Shown one piece after another: positions 1 to 5,992 of a DNA stretch of 26,912 nucleotides. Below the pieces are notes generated by a model. The model searched no databases, was not told where the DNA came from, and saw only the letters and a list, made by a program, of their open reading frames with translations. Origin of the DNA: CAZPXF01 sp964590945. Lineage in GTDB: Bacteria > Bacillota > Clostridia > Lachnospirales > Lachnospiraceae. Location: the NCBI GenBank assembly GCA_964590945.1, contig CAZPXF010000022.1, positions 1 to 26,912 on the forward strand. The letters are read 5' to 3'. A program made the position numbers and the translations under genes. Position 1 is the stretch's first letter. Each line of letters starts with the position of its first letter.

Positions 1-58
1 TTCGTTGTCTACTGTTTAATTATCAATGTTCTGCGCTGCCGCTCGCGACAGCTTAATT

Positions 59-87
59 AGATTACCACTTTCGACATTGCGTGTCAA
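59..87 (-). promoter_or_regulatory. strong sigma-A promoter, probably of an rRNA operon leaving the left edge
   Basis: On the minus strand a perfect -35 box TTGACA (82-87) is followed after exactly 17 bases by TAATCT (59-64). Transcription would start near position 52 and run off the left edge. The leader has a small GC-rich hairpin (about 34-52), then an A-rich stretch resembling the boxA-containing leaders that precede 16S rRNA in clostridia. The tRNA-Ser genes just upstream fit an rrn neighbourhood. The promoter is seen directly; the rRNA operon itself lies outside the window and is inferred. Confidence 0.75.
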
Positions 88-113
88 GCAGTTTTTGAAC
101 TTTTTAAGTTCAG

Positions 114-203
114 CGGAGAAGAAGGGATTTGAACCCTTGCGCCGCTATTAACGACCTACTCCCTTTCCAGGGGAGCCCCTTCGGCCAGCTTGGGTACTTC
201 TCC
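114..203 (-). tRNA. tRNA-Ser (anticodon GGA)
   Basis: The minus strand folds as a class II tRNA. The 7-bp acceptor stem pairs 197-203 with 115-121, the discriminator is G as expected for serine, and the T arm has the usual GGGTTCAAATCCC form. The anticodon loop CTGGAAA gives GGA, reading UCC/UCU codons. A long variable arm is present. CCA is not encoded (the next minus-strand bases are CTG), so it must be added after transcription. It lies 58 bases downstream of the second tRNA-Ser and is probably co-transcribed with it. Confidence 0.96.
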
Positions 204-261
204 GAGCAGTCCAAATCAGAACTGATATAAAATTTTCAAACCATCTGATTAATGGTTTGGA

Positions 262-347
262 CGGAGAGTGAGGGATTCGAACCCTCGCGCCCTTTCGGAC
301 AAACGGTTTTCAAGACCGCCTCGTTATGACCACTTCGATAACTCTCC
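262..347 (-). tRNA. tRNA-Ser (anticodon TGA)
   Basis: Class II tRNA on the minus strand. The acceptor stem pairs 341-347 with 263-269, the discriminator is G, the T arm is GGGTTCGAATCCC, and the anticodon loop CTTGAAA gives UGA, reading UCA and other UCN codons. A long variable arm is present and CCA is not encoded. It is the first gene of a two-tRNA serine cluster with a promoter at 379-408. Two serine isoacceptors side by side suggest duplication or a shared tRNA operon. Confidence 0.96.
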
Positions 348-378
348 AGATTCGCATCATCGCTCAGCGACGAATTAC

Positions 379-408
379 ATTCTATCACATACTGTTAAAT
401 AATGTCAA
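379..408 (-). promoter_or_regulatory. promoter of the tRNA-Ser pair
   Basis: On the minus strand TTGACA (403-408) and TAGAAT (379-384) are separated by 18 bases, with a TGTG just before the -10 box. The predicted start near 372 lies about 25 bases upstream of the first tRNA. The boxes match sigma-A consensus well; the assignment to the tRNAs is from position. Confidence 0.7.
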
Positions 409-490
409 CACCTTTTGGCACAAAAAACTGCACCTTTTGACATAAAAAGCACACAGAAATATACCGTTTTATAATGCAGATATTTTTAGA

Positions 491-1198
491 TTATTGATCG
501 GTGTATGACTTCGCAAATACCTCCGCAACTTTCAGATCCTCCGGCGTGGTCAGCTTTATATTCTCGTAGCTTCCCACTGTCATTTTTACTGCGTTTCCGA
601 ATATTTTTTCTACGACCATTGCATCGTCTGTGATATTTTTTAGTTGTAACCGTATTAATTCAAAATATGCATCACGGATCAGTTTTGTTTCAAAAACCTG
701 CGGCGTCTGGATCATCCAAAGCGTTTTCCGATCGGGCGTGCTGACAGACATTCCGTTTTCATCCGCAACTTTGATCGTATCCTTTACCGGCATTCCCACT
801 ACACATGCTCTGTATTTTTTCACATCTTCATAGGCACGTGCAATGATTTCTTCCGTGACAAACGGCCGCGCTCCGTCATGTATAAAGACATAACCCTCCG
901 GATCCAGGATCCGAAGTCCATTCCAGACCGATTCGTATCGTTCTGCGCCGCCTTCCACGATCTCACGAACTTTTGTGATTTTGTATTTTCCTGTAATATG
1001 CTCACGACAATATTCTTCCTGCCCTGTCCCGACAACAAGAATGATATCGTCAATAACAGGAGACCGTTCAAATATTTCCAACGAATAGGCAAGCACCGGC
1101 TTTCCCAGTATCTCCAGATATTGTTTCTGCACCTTTGTTCCCATACGGCGTCCCTGTCCGCCTGCAAGGACGATTGCTGTACATCTCTCTTTCATCAT
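491..1198 (-). CDS. ispD: 2-C-methyl-D-erythritol 4-phosphate cytidylyltransferase
   Basis: IspD joins CTP and methylerythritol 4-phosphate to form CDP-ME, the third step of the MEP route to isoprenoids, in the cytosol. The N-terminal nucleotide-binding loop LAGGQGRRMG (residues 11-20) with KQYL just after is diagnostic. RYESVWNGL, IHDGARPFV, MPVKDTIK, QTPQVF and TDDAMVVE follow in family order. I place the start at 1198 because that ATG overlaps the tsaD stop as ATGA with GGAG 5 bases upstream; an in-frame ATG at 1240 would run far into tsaD. This gives 235 residues, normal for the family. It is the last gene of the rnz-tsaD-ispD set, and I see no clear terminator after it. Confidence 0.95.
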   Translation of the reverse strand: MMKERCTAIVLAGGQGRRMGTKVQKQYLEILGKPVLAYSLEIFERSPVIDDIILVVGTGQEEYCREHITGKYKITKVREIVEGGAERYESVWNGLRILDPEGYVFIHDGARPFVTEEIIARAYEDVKKYRACVVGMPVKDTIKVADENGMSVSTPDRKTLWMIQTPQVFETKLIRDAYFELIRLQLKNITDDAMVVEKIFGNAVKMTVGSYENIKLTTPEDLKVAEVFAKSYTDQ

Positions 1199-2223
1199 CT
1201 TTCTCCAAGCTTCAGATTCGGAACCGCATTTAAATCCCATCCGTGCCGTGTTCCCTTGATATATTCATAATAGGCCGCCGCCCCGATCATTGCAGCGTTA
1301 TCCGTACAGAGTATCGGCGACGGATAGTAAAACGCAATTCCGTTTTTTTCACATGCTTCACGCATGGCTTTCCGGAGCGCCTGGTTCGACGCAACCCCGC
1401 CCGCTATTGCAAGCTTTTTAAGTCCGTACTCTTCGACGCCGCGCATCGTATTTTCCACAAGCACCTCTACAACAGCCTTTTGGAACGACGCCGCAACATC
1501 CGCCTGATTCCATGTCTCGCCTTTCATCGTGCAGCCGTTCAGATAATTCAGCACCGAAGATTTCACTCCGCTGAAACTGAAATCATACGGCGAATCCGTA
1601 ATATGCGCCTTTGGAAATATAATCGCGTCCGCGTTTCCCTCTCCGGATAATTGATCGATCTTCGGGCCGCCCGGGTATCCAAGACCGATCGCACGGGCAA
1701 CCTTGTCAAAGGCTTCTCCCGCCGCGTCATCTCTTGTACGTCCGAGGATTTCATATTTCCCATAGTCCCTCACGCATACAAGATGCGTATGCCCGCCGGA
1801 TACGACCAGACAAAGAAACGGAGGCTCCAGTTCTTTATTTTCAATATAATTAGCGGAAATATGTCCTTCAATATGATGAACCCCTATGAGCGGAAGCTTC
1901 CTTGCGTAGGCGATCGCTTTTGCCTCCGCCACTCCAACAAGGAGCGCCCCTACAAGTCCCGGCCCGTATGTTACACCAATCGCGTCTATATCGTCCCAAT
2001 CTGTTTTGGCAGTTTCCATAGCCTCTGTGATCACCTGATTGATCTTTTCCATATGCTTTCTCGATGCGATCTCCGGCACAACGCCGCCGTATAGTTTATG
2101 TAAGTCGATCTGCGATGAGATCACATTTGATAATATCTCTCTTCCATTTCTCACAACCGCCGCTGCCGTCTCATCACAGGAGCTTTCAATCGCCAGAATT
2201 GTTATATTTTCTTTCTTTTCCAT
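1195..2223 (-). CDS. tsaD: tRNA N6-threonylcarbamoyladenosine transferase TsaD
   Basis: TsaD transfers the threonylcarbamoyl group to A37 of ANN-decoding tRNAs, working with TsaB and TsaE. The ASKHA-fold start AIESSCDETAAAVV (residues 11-24), the metal-binding HHIEGH (116-121, ligands H117 and H121), the VSGGHT loop and the C-terminal CTDNAAM segment are all present. Its 342 residues are the usual size. A ribosome binding site AGAGGAG precedes the ATG, the gene begins 12 bases after rnz and its stop overlaps the ispD start. Its partners tsaB and tsaE lie about 2 kb upstream on the same strand. Confidence 0.97.
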   Translation of the reverse strand: MEKKENITILAIESSCDETAAAVVRNGREILSNVISSQIDLHKLYGGVVPEIASRKHMEKINQVITEAMETAKTDWDDIDAIGVTYGPGLVGALLVGVAEAKAIAYARKLPLIGVHHIEGHISANYIENKELEPPFLCLVVSGGHTHLVCVRDYGKYEILGRTRDDAAGEAFDKVARAIGLGYPGGPKIDQLSGEGNADAIIFPKAHITDSPYDFSFSGVKSSVLNYLNGCTMKGETWNQADVAASFQKAVVEVLVENTMRGVEEYGLKKLAIAGGVASNQALRKAMREACEKNGIAFYYPSPILCTDNAAMIGAAAYYEYIKGTRHGWDLNAVPNLKLGER

Positions 2224-2235
2224 GTCAAATCTCCT

Positions 2236-3147
2236 CTATTTCTCCGGAAAATCAAGTTCTATGGTCATCCTGTCTTTACCGGCTACTGCATTCGGGAATA
2301 TCTTTCTTACATCATCCATGTATTCCTGCGGGCGTGTCAGCGACGGGCTATAATGTGTCAGCCACATTTCGGAGACTTCGGCCTTCTTCGCAATTTCCGC
2401 AGCTTCGTAAAATGTCATGTGTTTATACTCCACAGCCTTGGCCGCCTTCTCCTTCTCGCCATACATTCCCTCACAGATCAGGAGATCCGAACCCTTTGCA
2501 TTGCGGACAATAGATTCCGTCGGGCGCGTGTCGGTACAGTATGTCAGCTTGATCCCTCTCCTCGGAGGCCCCAGCACCATATCCTGTGTGTATGTTTTTC
2601 CTTCATACTCCACGCTTTCTCCTTTTTGCAGTCTGCCCCAGAATGGTTTCGGCAGTCCCAGCTCCAGCGCCTTTTCCACCTGAAATTTTCCGCTCCGGTC
2701 AATTTCCAAAGTATATCCGTAACAGGTCACGTTATGATTCACGCGAAAAGCCCGAAGCCGATACCCATTCATCTCAAAGGTCTGCTCCGGTTCCGCTATT
2801 TCTTTATAAATAATCTCAAATGGCAGCTCCGGCGCGATCACCCGCAGCGCTTTGACAACTCTTTCCAATCCCTTTGGACCGATCAGAGTCAACGGCTCCT
2901 TGCGATCCGCATTACCCATCGTGAGCAGAAGACCCGGAAGTCCGCTGATATGATCCCCGTGATAATGGGTAAAACAAATTACGTCAATGGGTTTGAAACT
3001 CCAACCCTTTTCCTTGATTGCAATCTGCGTTCCCTCCCCGCAGTCGATCAGAAGGCTGCTGCCATTAAATCTCGTCATAAGGGACGTCAGCCAGCGGTAC
3101 GGGAGCGGCATCATGCCGCCCGAGCCAAGTAAACATACGTCTAGCAT
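2236..3147 (-). CDS. rnz: ribonuclease Z
   Basis: Metallo-beta-lactamase-fold endonuclease that removes the 3' trailer of tRNA precursors lacking an encoded CCA, as both tRNAs here do. The metal motif HYHGDH sits at residues 61-66; further ligands appear in VNHNV, CTDTRP and THYSPS. LGSGG at the start, LIDCGEGTQ and GPPRRG are family features. Its 303 residues match the short form. The ATG overlaps the stop of the 58-residue upstream gene by seven bases, and GAGGAG lies 5 bases before it. It is followed closely by tsaD, a second tRNA-maturation gene. Confidence 0.96.
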   Translation of the reverse strand: MLDVCLLGSGGMMPLPYRWLTSLMTRFNGSSLLIDCGEGTQIAIKEKGWSFKPIDVICFTHYHGDHISGLPGLLLTMGNADRKEPLTLIGPKGLERVVKALRVIAPELPFEIIYKEIAEPEQTFEMNGYRLRAFRVNHNVTCYGYTLEIDRSGKFQVEKALELGLPKPFWGRLQKGESVEYEGKTYTQDMVLGPPRRGIKLTYCTDTRPTESIVRNAKGSDLLICEGMYGEKEKAAKAVEYKHMTFYEAAEIAKKAEVSEMWLTHYSPSLTRPQEYMDDVRKIFPNAVAGKDRMTIELDFPEK

Positions 3148-3317
3148 TTTCTCTCCTCATCCTCTTTCTCATCAAGCACCGGAGGCTCAAACGGATATAA
3201 ATCCTCATAGGACTCCAGCTCAGCCACGCTCTGCGGTAATGACGGGATCAGTCCCGTGCAATCCATCGGTGAACACGCCTGAATGTCAATATCAAAATCG
3301 TCTTTTTCTTTCTTCAA
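3141..3317 (-). CDS. 58-residue acidic protein of unknown function, coupled to rnz
   Basis: I do not recognise a named family. The frame opens with TTG at 3317, nine bases after AAGGAG (3327-3332), and ends with a TAG that overlaps the rnz ATG, a typical translational-coupling arrangement. The 58 residues are acidic and hydrophilic, with a short lysine-rich N-terminus, a central CSPMDCTGLIPSLPQS (residues 15-30) containing two cysteines, then an acidic ELESYEDLYPFEPP segment (33-46) and a charged tail. No signal peptide or membrane segment is seen. Good Shine-Dalgarno spacing and the fit to rnz make a real gene likely. A function cannot be given. Confidence 0.72.
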   Translation of the reverse strand: MKKEKDDFDIDIQACSPMDCTGLIPSLPQSVAELESYEDLYPFEPPVLDEKEDEERKC

Positions 3318-3341
3318 TTCTATCAGCTCCTTATCCGAAGG

Positions 3342-3357
3342 CCGGATCGTTCCGGCT
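3342..3357. other. 6-bp inverted repeat upstream of the small gene
   Basis: GCCGGA and TCCGGC face each other across a TCGT loop. The repeat lies 9 bases before the AAGGAG of the TTG-started gene, in its 87-base upstream spacer. There is no U-tract, so it is not an intrinsic terminator. It could be a leader hairpin or chance. Confidence 0.35.
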
Positions 3358-3404
3358 CACATTCAGTATGGCACGCTGATCGAATTTTATTCTTATTTTA
3401 AAAT

Positions 3405-3626
3405 TTATAATTCCAAAGCCGCCTTTTCAGAGACAGGGACGGCAAATTCTTTTAAAAATCTATCATAGCATTCTTCACAGAGATTCCACTCATGTATTTC
3501 CATATCCTTGTCCGAGAAATATCCCCATTGCTTTTTCACATGCAGATAGTCTGAAATGTTCCCGTGCTGATCCCTGACAATCTCTTTTCCACATTTATTA
3601 CAAAAAATCTTTTCCTTATGTCTCAT
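3405..3626 (-). CDS. small two-CxxC (zinc-ribbon-like) protein
   Basis: A 73-residue protein with CNKC (residues 9-12) and CEEC (about 50-53), the pattern of a four-cysteine metal knuckle, separated by about 37 residues containing HVKKQWGYFSDKD. Such small proteins occur across Clostridia as hypothetical proteins; no reaction can be assigned. The start is well supported by GGAGG six bases before the ATG. It sits between rimI and the rnz set, all on the same strand, with 84 and 87 bases of spacer. There are no membrane segments or signal peptide. A role in nucleic-acid or protein binding is only a guess from the cysteines. Confidence 0.75.
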   Translation of the reverse strand: MRHKEKIFCNKCGKEIVRDQHGNISDYLHVKKQWGYFSDKDMEIHEWNLCEECYDRFLKEFAVPVSEKAALEL

Positions 3627-3647
3627 AAGATTCCTCCTCGCGCTTAC

Positions 3648-3690
3648 CCCCTTACAGGGGAAAGCTGTATTTTTACACAGCCATATTATA
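3648..3690 (-). promoter_or_regulatory. possible -10 element and leader hairpins before the two-CxxC gene
   Basis: A perfect TATAAT (3685-3690, minus strand) follows the rimI stop, but the expected -35 position has no good match. Two small hairpins lie downstream: GCTGT/ACAGC (3664-3668 with 3677-3681) and CCCCT/AGGGG (3648-3652 with 3656-3660). They may be leader structure or a weak end to the rimI transcript. Confidence 0.35.
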
Positions 3691-3710
3691 AAGCATAGCC
3701 GCTGTATTTC

Positions 3711-4151
3711 CTATGGGAGATTGTTTCCAAGTATGAGAGCATCTTCCTGCGGATTTCTGTAAAAGCATTTTCTTTTTCCAAGAATTTCAAAATGAAATCT
3801 TTCATATAGTCTGCGCGCCGCCGCATTGCTCTCCCGGACTTCCAGCGTCACAAGTCGGACGCCCCTTGCATGTATCGACTGCAGAGAGTATTCCATTATT
3901 CTTCCTGCTATCCCGTATCCTCTCGCCCCGGGGATCACCGCGATTGATTCTAATTCCGCCTGATCTGACGCCAGATAAAAAACAGAATATCCCATGATCT
4001 TCTTATCCTTCTCCGCAACACACATAAAGGTATGGTCTTTCTCAAGGGATTCGAGGAAATCCTTTTCATCCCACGCTTCGGCAAGACACCGGACAGAGAT
4101 ATCTGCTGCTGCCGCTGCATCTGCCGCTGTCATCGGACGGATTCGGATCAA
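3711..4151 (-). CDS. rimI: ribosomal protein S18-alanine N-acetyltransferase
   Basis: GNAT-fold acetyltransferase of the RimI group, which acetylates the N-terminus of ribosomal protein S18. The acetyl-CoA loop RGYGIA follows a LESIAVIPGA strand, and the C-terminal part LEVRESNAAARRLYERF then YRNPQEDALIL is typical of RimI. It has 146 residues. The start is TTG at 4151, overlapping the tsaB stop as TTGA, with GGAGG seven bases upstream. The tsaE-tsaB-rimI order is common in Firmicutes and supports RimI over a generic GNAT. Confidence 0.9.
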   Translation of the reverse strand: MIRIRPMTAADAAAAADISVRCLAEAWDEKDFLESLEKDHTFMCVAEKDKKIMGYSVFYLASDQAELESIAVIPGARGYGIAGRIMEYSLQSIHARGVRLVTLEVRESNAAARRLYERFHFEILGKRKCFYRNPQEDALILGNNLP

Positions 4152-4900
4152 AGCTTTTCCTCCCCGTTCTGCAGATCTTCCGACTGCATCTTCTTTTCTT
4201 TCTTCAGACGCTCCTGCCGTTCCCTCTCCGCCTGCGAAAGACGCAGATAATCCGGTCTGTGCTCCGCCGCCGTCTCCGTGCGCCCCTCTCTTAAATATTG
4301 CAGCGCAAGCGTTCCTACTGACGCCGCGCTCTGGCGGTTTCTATGGGGCGGCGCGATCCTGTACGGTACCGTTACCTTTTCCTCTAAAATGTCCTGATAG
4401 ACCGGGACTCCATCCCCTAAAAAGATCACCTTACGGCCAAGCGCGTTGATCTGGCTGATCAGATCATCTACAGCCTCGGCGGTCTGCTCCATGTCGGCGG
4501 CAAGCTCTTCCCCCTCAAAATGATAGATTCCTGTATAGACCTGTTTTCTTCTGGCGTCCATCATCGGACAGATCAGACTGTCTGTTCCATATAGATTATA
4601 TGCCAGCGCATCCACCGTCGGAATATGGATCAGCGGCTTTTCCAGCGCAAGCCCAAGCCCCTTTGCCGTAGCAGAGCCGATACGAAGTCCTGTAAAGGAA
4701 CCCGGCCCGCCTGCAACTGCAATGGCGTCCAGACTTTGAAGCTCCAGCTCCACCATCTGCGCGATCGTATCCAGCATCGGAAGCAGCGTCTGTGAATGTG
4801 TCTTCTTATAGTCTACTGTATACTCTGCAAGCAGTCTGTCGTCATCAACAACGGCAACGGACGCCGTCATCCCCGAACTGTCCAGCGCAAGTATTCTCAT
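4148..4900 (-). CDS. tsaB: tRNA threonylcarbamoyladenosine biosynthesis protein TsaB
   Basis: TsaB is a non-catalytic TsaD paralogue that dimerises with it in t6A synthesis. MRILALDSS at the start, a THSQ segment near residue 35, and AGGPGSFTGLRIG in the first third are characteristic; the metal-binding HxEGH of TsaD is absent, as expected. It has 250 residues, with a charged C-terminal tail (from about 225) somewhat longer than the core fold. It begins 6 bases after tsaE and overlaps rimI by 4. Confidence 0.95.
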   Translation of the reverse strand: MRILALDSSGMTASVAVVDDDRLLAEYTVDYKKTHSQTLLPMLDTIAQMVELELQSLDAIAVAGGPGSFTGLRIGSATAKGLGLALEKPLIHIPTVDALAYNLYGTDSLICPMMDARRKQVYTGIYHFEGEELAADMEQTAEAVDDLISQINALGRKVIFLGDGVPVYQDILEEKVTVPYRIAPPHRNRQSAASVGTLALQYLREGRTETAAEHRPDYLRLSQAERERQERLKKEKKMQSEDLQNGEEKL

Positions 4901-4906
4901 AATCTC

Positions 4907-5338
4907 TTACCTCTTTTCTGTGATCGTGATCCTGCGATAGTCAAAGCCTTTATTCAGATCCTTCTCGATCACAATCTCCGTCCTCGTCTCCGGAAGGATC
5001 TCTTCGATCAGGTTCGCCCACTCGATCATGGAAAGCCCCTGTCCATAGATGTAATCCTCATATCCGATCTCGTCCATCTCCTCGACGTCGCCGATACGGT
5101 ATACGTCAAAGTGGTAAAACGGCATCCTGCCATCCCTGTATTCCTGAACAATCGTAAAGGTCGGACTGCTCACCGGCTCCCGTACCCCAAGTCCGGCAGC
5201 CACGCCCTTTGTAAATACAGTCTTCCCCGCGCCGAGATCGCCGACCAGAGTATAGACGTCTCCTTCCTTTGCAGCCTGTCCCATCTCGAAACCAAGCTGC
5301 CACGTCTCCCTCTCTCCTGCCGTCTCTATCACTCTCAT
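4907..5338 (-). CDS. tsaE: tRNA threonylcarbamoyladenosine biosynthesis ATPase TsaE
   Basis: Small P-loop ATPase that drives turnover of the TsaBD complex. The Walker A GDLGAGKT is at residues 33-40; SSPTF, the FYHFDVYRI strand and SMIEWA follow in family order. I chose the ATG at 5338, giving 143 residues: it overlaps the stop of the upstream gene as ATGA, and the homologous part begins there. A longer frame from 5434 would add a residue stretch unlike the family inside the upstream gene. It is tightly coupled to tsaB. Confidence 0.94.
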   Translation of the reverse strand: MRVIETAGERETWQLGFEMGQAAKEGDVYTLVGDLGAGKTVFTKGVAAGLGVREPVSSPTFTIVQEYRDGRMPFYHFDVYRIGDVEEMDEIGYEDYIYGQGLSMIEWANLIEEILPETRTEIVIEKDLNKGFDYRRITITEKR

Positions 5339-5844
5339 GCTTTTATCTTCACCTTCCCGGCCGGAACAGATTCCTTTATGATCCCAACAACAGCATCCCT
5401 CTGCTCTCCCATCGCAGAATTGGGAATGATCCATGCATTTTTCGGACTTGTATATACATAAACCGCGTTTTTATTTCCAACGACCCGGTAAACCTGCGCC
5501 CACTCCGCCCTCTGGCTCTGCTTGCCCTGATAGATCCGGATACCCTCTTTTGTCAGCTCATAGAAAAAACGATTCTGAAACAACGGCGTTCTCTTGATCT
5601 GATCCTTCGCCTTTTTCCTGAGGCCAAGAGGCGGCGCAATCAGGAAGAAATAGGTAAACAGTCCGAAAATGACAGCGTAATAATAGTCGCCCACCACAAT
5701 GCTCCGGATACACATCACGAAAGTAAATAATCCAAAAACAACTCCAAACCAGCCGCTGAAATGCGAATACGTATACTGCCTGAAAAATTTCGCCATATCG
5801 TCGTCGCTCAGCTTCACCGGAATCCTTACTAATTGATCAGCCAT
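5335..5844 (-). CDS. YcxB-like membrane protein of unknown function
   Basis: The 169 residues show a soluble N-terminus, two closely spaced hydrophobic segments (about 30-50 and 57-77), then a basic stretch and a C-terminal part resembling the YcxB-like domain: a FELT-type strand, IYQGKQSQRAEWAQVYRVV, then YVYTSPKNAWIIPNSAM. This domain is widespread in Clostridia without a known function. It is the first gene of the tsaE-tsaB-rimI operon, with stop/start overlap to tsaE and a good promoter upstream. The ATG at 5844 has a GGAGAAG ribosome binding site. Confidence 0.78.
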   Translation of the reverse strand: MADQLVRIPVKLSDDDMAKFFRQYTYSHFSGWFGVVFGLFTFVMCIRSIVVGDYYYAVIFGLFTYFFLIAPPLGLRKKAKDQIKRTPLFQNRFFYELTKEGIRIYQGKQSQRAEWAQVYRVVGNKNAVYVYTSPKNAWIIPNSAMGEQRDAVVGIIKESVPAGKVKIKA

Positions 5845-5877
5845 ATTTTCTTCTCCTTTTACGTCCGATATTTACCA

Positions 5878-5906
5878 AGTATAACACACACTTTTCGGAG
5901 TTACAA
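5878..5906 (-). promoter_or_regulatory. promoter of the YcxB-like/tsaE/tsaB/rimI operon
   Basis: TTGTAA (5901-5906) and TATACT (5878-5883) on the minus strand, spaced by 17 bases, about 34 bases before the ATG at 5844. This is a good sigma-A match in a divergent intergenic region. Confidence 0.72.
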
Positions 5907-5918
5907 GATTCGTCGCGA

Positions 5919-5947
5919 TTGCAACCGGCGATATTTTCTATTATAAT
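5919..5947 (+). promoter_or_regulatory. promoter of tex
   Basis: TTGCAA (5919-5924) and a perfect TATAAT (5942-5947), spaced by 17 bases. The predicted start near 5954 would leave only about 6 bases before the ATG at 5960 but a normal leader before the ATG at 5993, which supports the latter start for tex. Confidence 0.78.
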
Positions 5948-5992
5948 AGTACCATCGGCATGAAGCCAAATGAACAGGAAAGAAGGAACAAT

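Noticed and set aside
437..475. Plus-strand TTGACA (437-442) and TATAAT (470-475) near the end of ispD
   Set aside because: The spacer is 27 bases, far from 17, and no plus-strand gene follows.
3318..3404. A sigma-A promoter for the rnz-tsaD-ispD set
   Set aside because: The region is AT-rich, but no -35/-10 pair with 16-18 base spacing was found; read-through from upstream is as likely.
5960..5992. ATG at 5960 as the start of tex
   Set aside because: It would leave only about six bases of leader after the predicted transcription start; AGAAGGA serves the ATG at 5993.
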